In this document: piece by piece, positions 14,054 to 14,927 of the stretch
Layout: the number at the start of each line of letters is the position of its first letter
How positions within the stretch are numbered: position 1 is the stretch's first letter
Source of the DNA: an uncultured bacterium
GTDB taxonomy: Bacteria > Gemmatimonadota > Gemmatimonadetes > Longimicrobiales > RSA9
Length of the DNA stretch: 14,927 nucleotides
Direction: 5' to 3'
Assembly: GCA_937995995.1 (NCBI GenBank)
Contig: CALKIP010000219.1
Location: forward strand, 1 to 14,927
The notes under the pieces: generated by a model
Seen by the model: the letters and a program-made list of their open reading frames with translations, nothing else
Told to the model about the DNA's origin: nothing
Databases searched by the model: none
Position numbers and translations under genes: made by a program

Positions 14054-14927
14054 TCACCCTGCCGCCACCGCCTCGTCGCGTGTGCAGCACGGGCACCCGG
14101 CGTCGCCTTCCTCGACGAAGGTGTAGTCCTGATAGCGACGACGGGGCGTGAAGCCCGCATCCTCGATCAGTCGCCGGATCTCCGCCTCGGGCATGATGAA
14201 GTCGATCCCGGCGGCGCTGACGACATTCTCCTCGATCATGAGCGAGCCGAAGTCGTTCGCTCCACACGTAAGCGCGACCTGCGCCATCTTCGGCCCCTGC
14301 GTCACGTAGGAGACCTGCAGGTTCTCGATGTTGTCGAGGATCAGCCGCGAGAGTGCCGTGGTGCGCAGGTAGTCCATCCCGGTCCCGAGCTCGATGCCCC
14401 ACCCTTCCATCTCGGTGTGCAGCGGCTGGAACGACCAGGTGATGAACGCCGTGTAGCGCCCCTTCCCCTTCTTCAGGCTGCGCTCCTGCGAGGCGCGCAC
14501 CTTGAGCAGGTGCTCCAGGCGGTCTTCCCACGTCTCGCCCACGCCGTACATCATCGTGACCGTGGTCAGCAGTCCGACCTCGTGCGCCGTCTCGTGGATC
14601 TCGAACCACCGGCTCGAATCGATCTTCTTCGGCGCGATCACGTCACGCACCGCATCGACCAGGATCTCGGCGCCCGCACCCGGAATCGATTCCAGCCCGG
14701 CCTCATGGAGCTGCCTCAGGACCTCGTCCAGTGGCAGCTTTGAGACCTTGGCGATCATCTCGATCTCCGAGGCGCTGAAGCCGTGGACGTGGATCGGGTG
14801 GTGCTCCTTGATGTAGCGCAGCAGCTCCAGGTACCAGTCCAGTGGCAGATAGGGGTTGTGCCCGCCCTGCATGAGGATCTGCACCGCGCCGAGCTCCTTC
14901 GCCTCATCGATCTTGCGACCGATCTCC
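14054..14927 (-). CDS. mqnC: Cyclic dehypoxanthinyl futalosine synthase (radical SAM), C-terminal part
   Basis: MqnC cyclises dehypoxanthine futalosine in the futalosine route to menaquinone, using a radical SAM cluster. The gene enters from the right edge in mid-frame; 290 residues are present, and the start and the CxxxCxxC cluster motif lie outside. Recognisable segments are EIGRKIDEAKELGA then VQILMQGGHNPYLPLDWY, HVHGFSASEI, LESIPGAGAEILVDAVR, TTVTMMYGVGETWEDRLEHL, FITWSFQPLHTEMEG, and TCGANDFGSLMIEENVVSAAG near the C-terminus. The QGGHNP and MMYGVGETWEDR forms favour MqnC over its relatives MqnE and CofH. The tail carries closely spaced cysteines (GCPCC) before the stop. No other mqn gene is in the window. 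Confidence 0.92.
   Translation of the reverse strand, partial: EIGRKIDEAKELGAVQILMQGGHNPYLPLDWYLELLRYIKEHHPIHVHGFSASEIEMIAKVSKLPLDEVLRQLHEAGLESIPGAGAEILVDAVRDVIAPKKIDSSRWFEIHETAHEVGLLTTVTMMYGVGETWEDRLEHLLKVRASQERSLKKGKGRYTAFITWSFQPLHTEMEGWGIELGTGMDYLRTTALSRLILDNIENLQVSYVTQGPKMAQVALTCGANDFGSLMIEENVVSAAGIDFIMPEAEIRRLIEDAGFTPRRRYQDYTFVEEGDAGCPCCTRDEAVAAG

Overview
The window is a dense, high-GC stretch in which every gene I can support lies on the minus strand, so transcription runs from base 14927 towards base 1. The content points to a Gram-negative (diderm) bacterium with a KDO-containing lipopolysaccharide, menaquinone made by the futalosine route, the MEP isoprenoid pathway and sigma-54. 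The mix of gene order, futalosine pathway, large OstA-type protein and GC bias fits Gemmatimonadota or a relative best. That is an inference from general character, not from a marker gene.

Read in the direction of transcription there are two blocks. The first (14927 to 11953) holds the 3' part of mqnC, then ispF, a DedA-family membrane protein gene and xerD. A strong imperfect hairpin sits between mqnC and ispF. dedA has no ordinary start codon at the expected place, but an ATC stands behind a very good Shine-Dalgarno sequence. After xerD comes a 267-base gap that contains protein-like sequence in one frame broken by TGA and TAG. It is followed by a gene for an exported outer-membrane beta-barrel protein of unknown function (11685 to 10150).

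The second block (10060 to 1) is one long envelope operon. It starts at a convincing sigma-70-type promoter (TTGACA, 17 bases, TACATT) and runs kdsB, pyrG, kdsA, kdsC, kdsD, lptC, a large lptA/ostA-like gene, lptB, rpoN and a family 2 glycosyltransferase cut by the window edge. KdsD, KdsA, KdsC and KdsB form the complete route from ribulose 5-phosphate to CMP-KDO, and PyrG supplies the CTP that KdsB uses. LptB, LptC and the LptA-like protein are the inner-membrane ATPase and periplasmic parts of the LPS exporter. Most junctions overlap by 1 to 11 bases, so translation is probably coupled.

Most of the window is well-known housekeeping and envelope biology; I see no mobile element, CRISPR array, rRNA, tRNA or defence system. 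The points that deserve a second look are the threefold-enlarged LptA-like protein, the lipoprotein form of LptC, the dedA start, the interrupted frame after xerD, the mqnC-ispF hairpin, the unknown barrel protein, and a GTG codon at the predicted transcription start of the kds-lpt operon.
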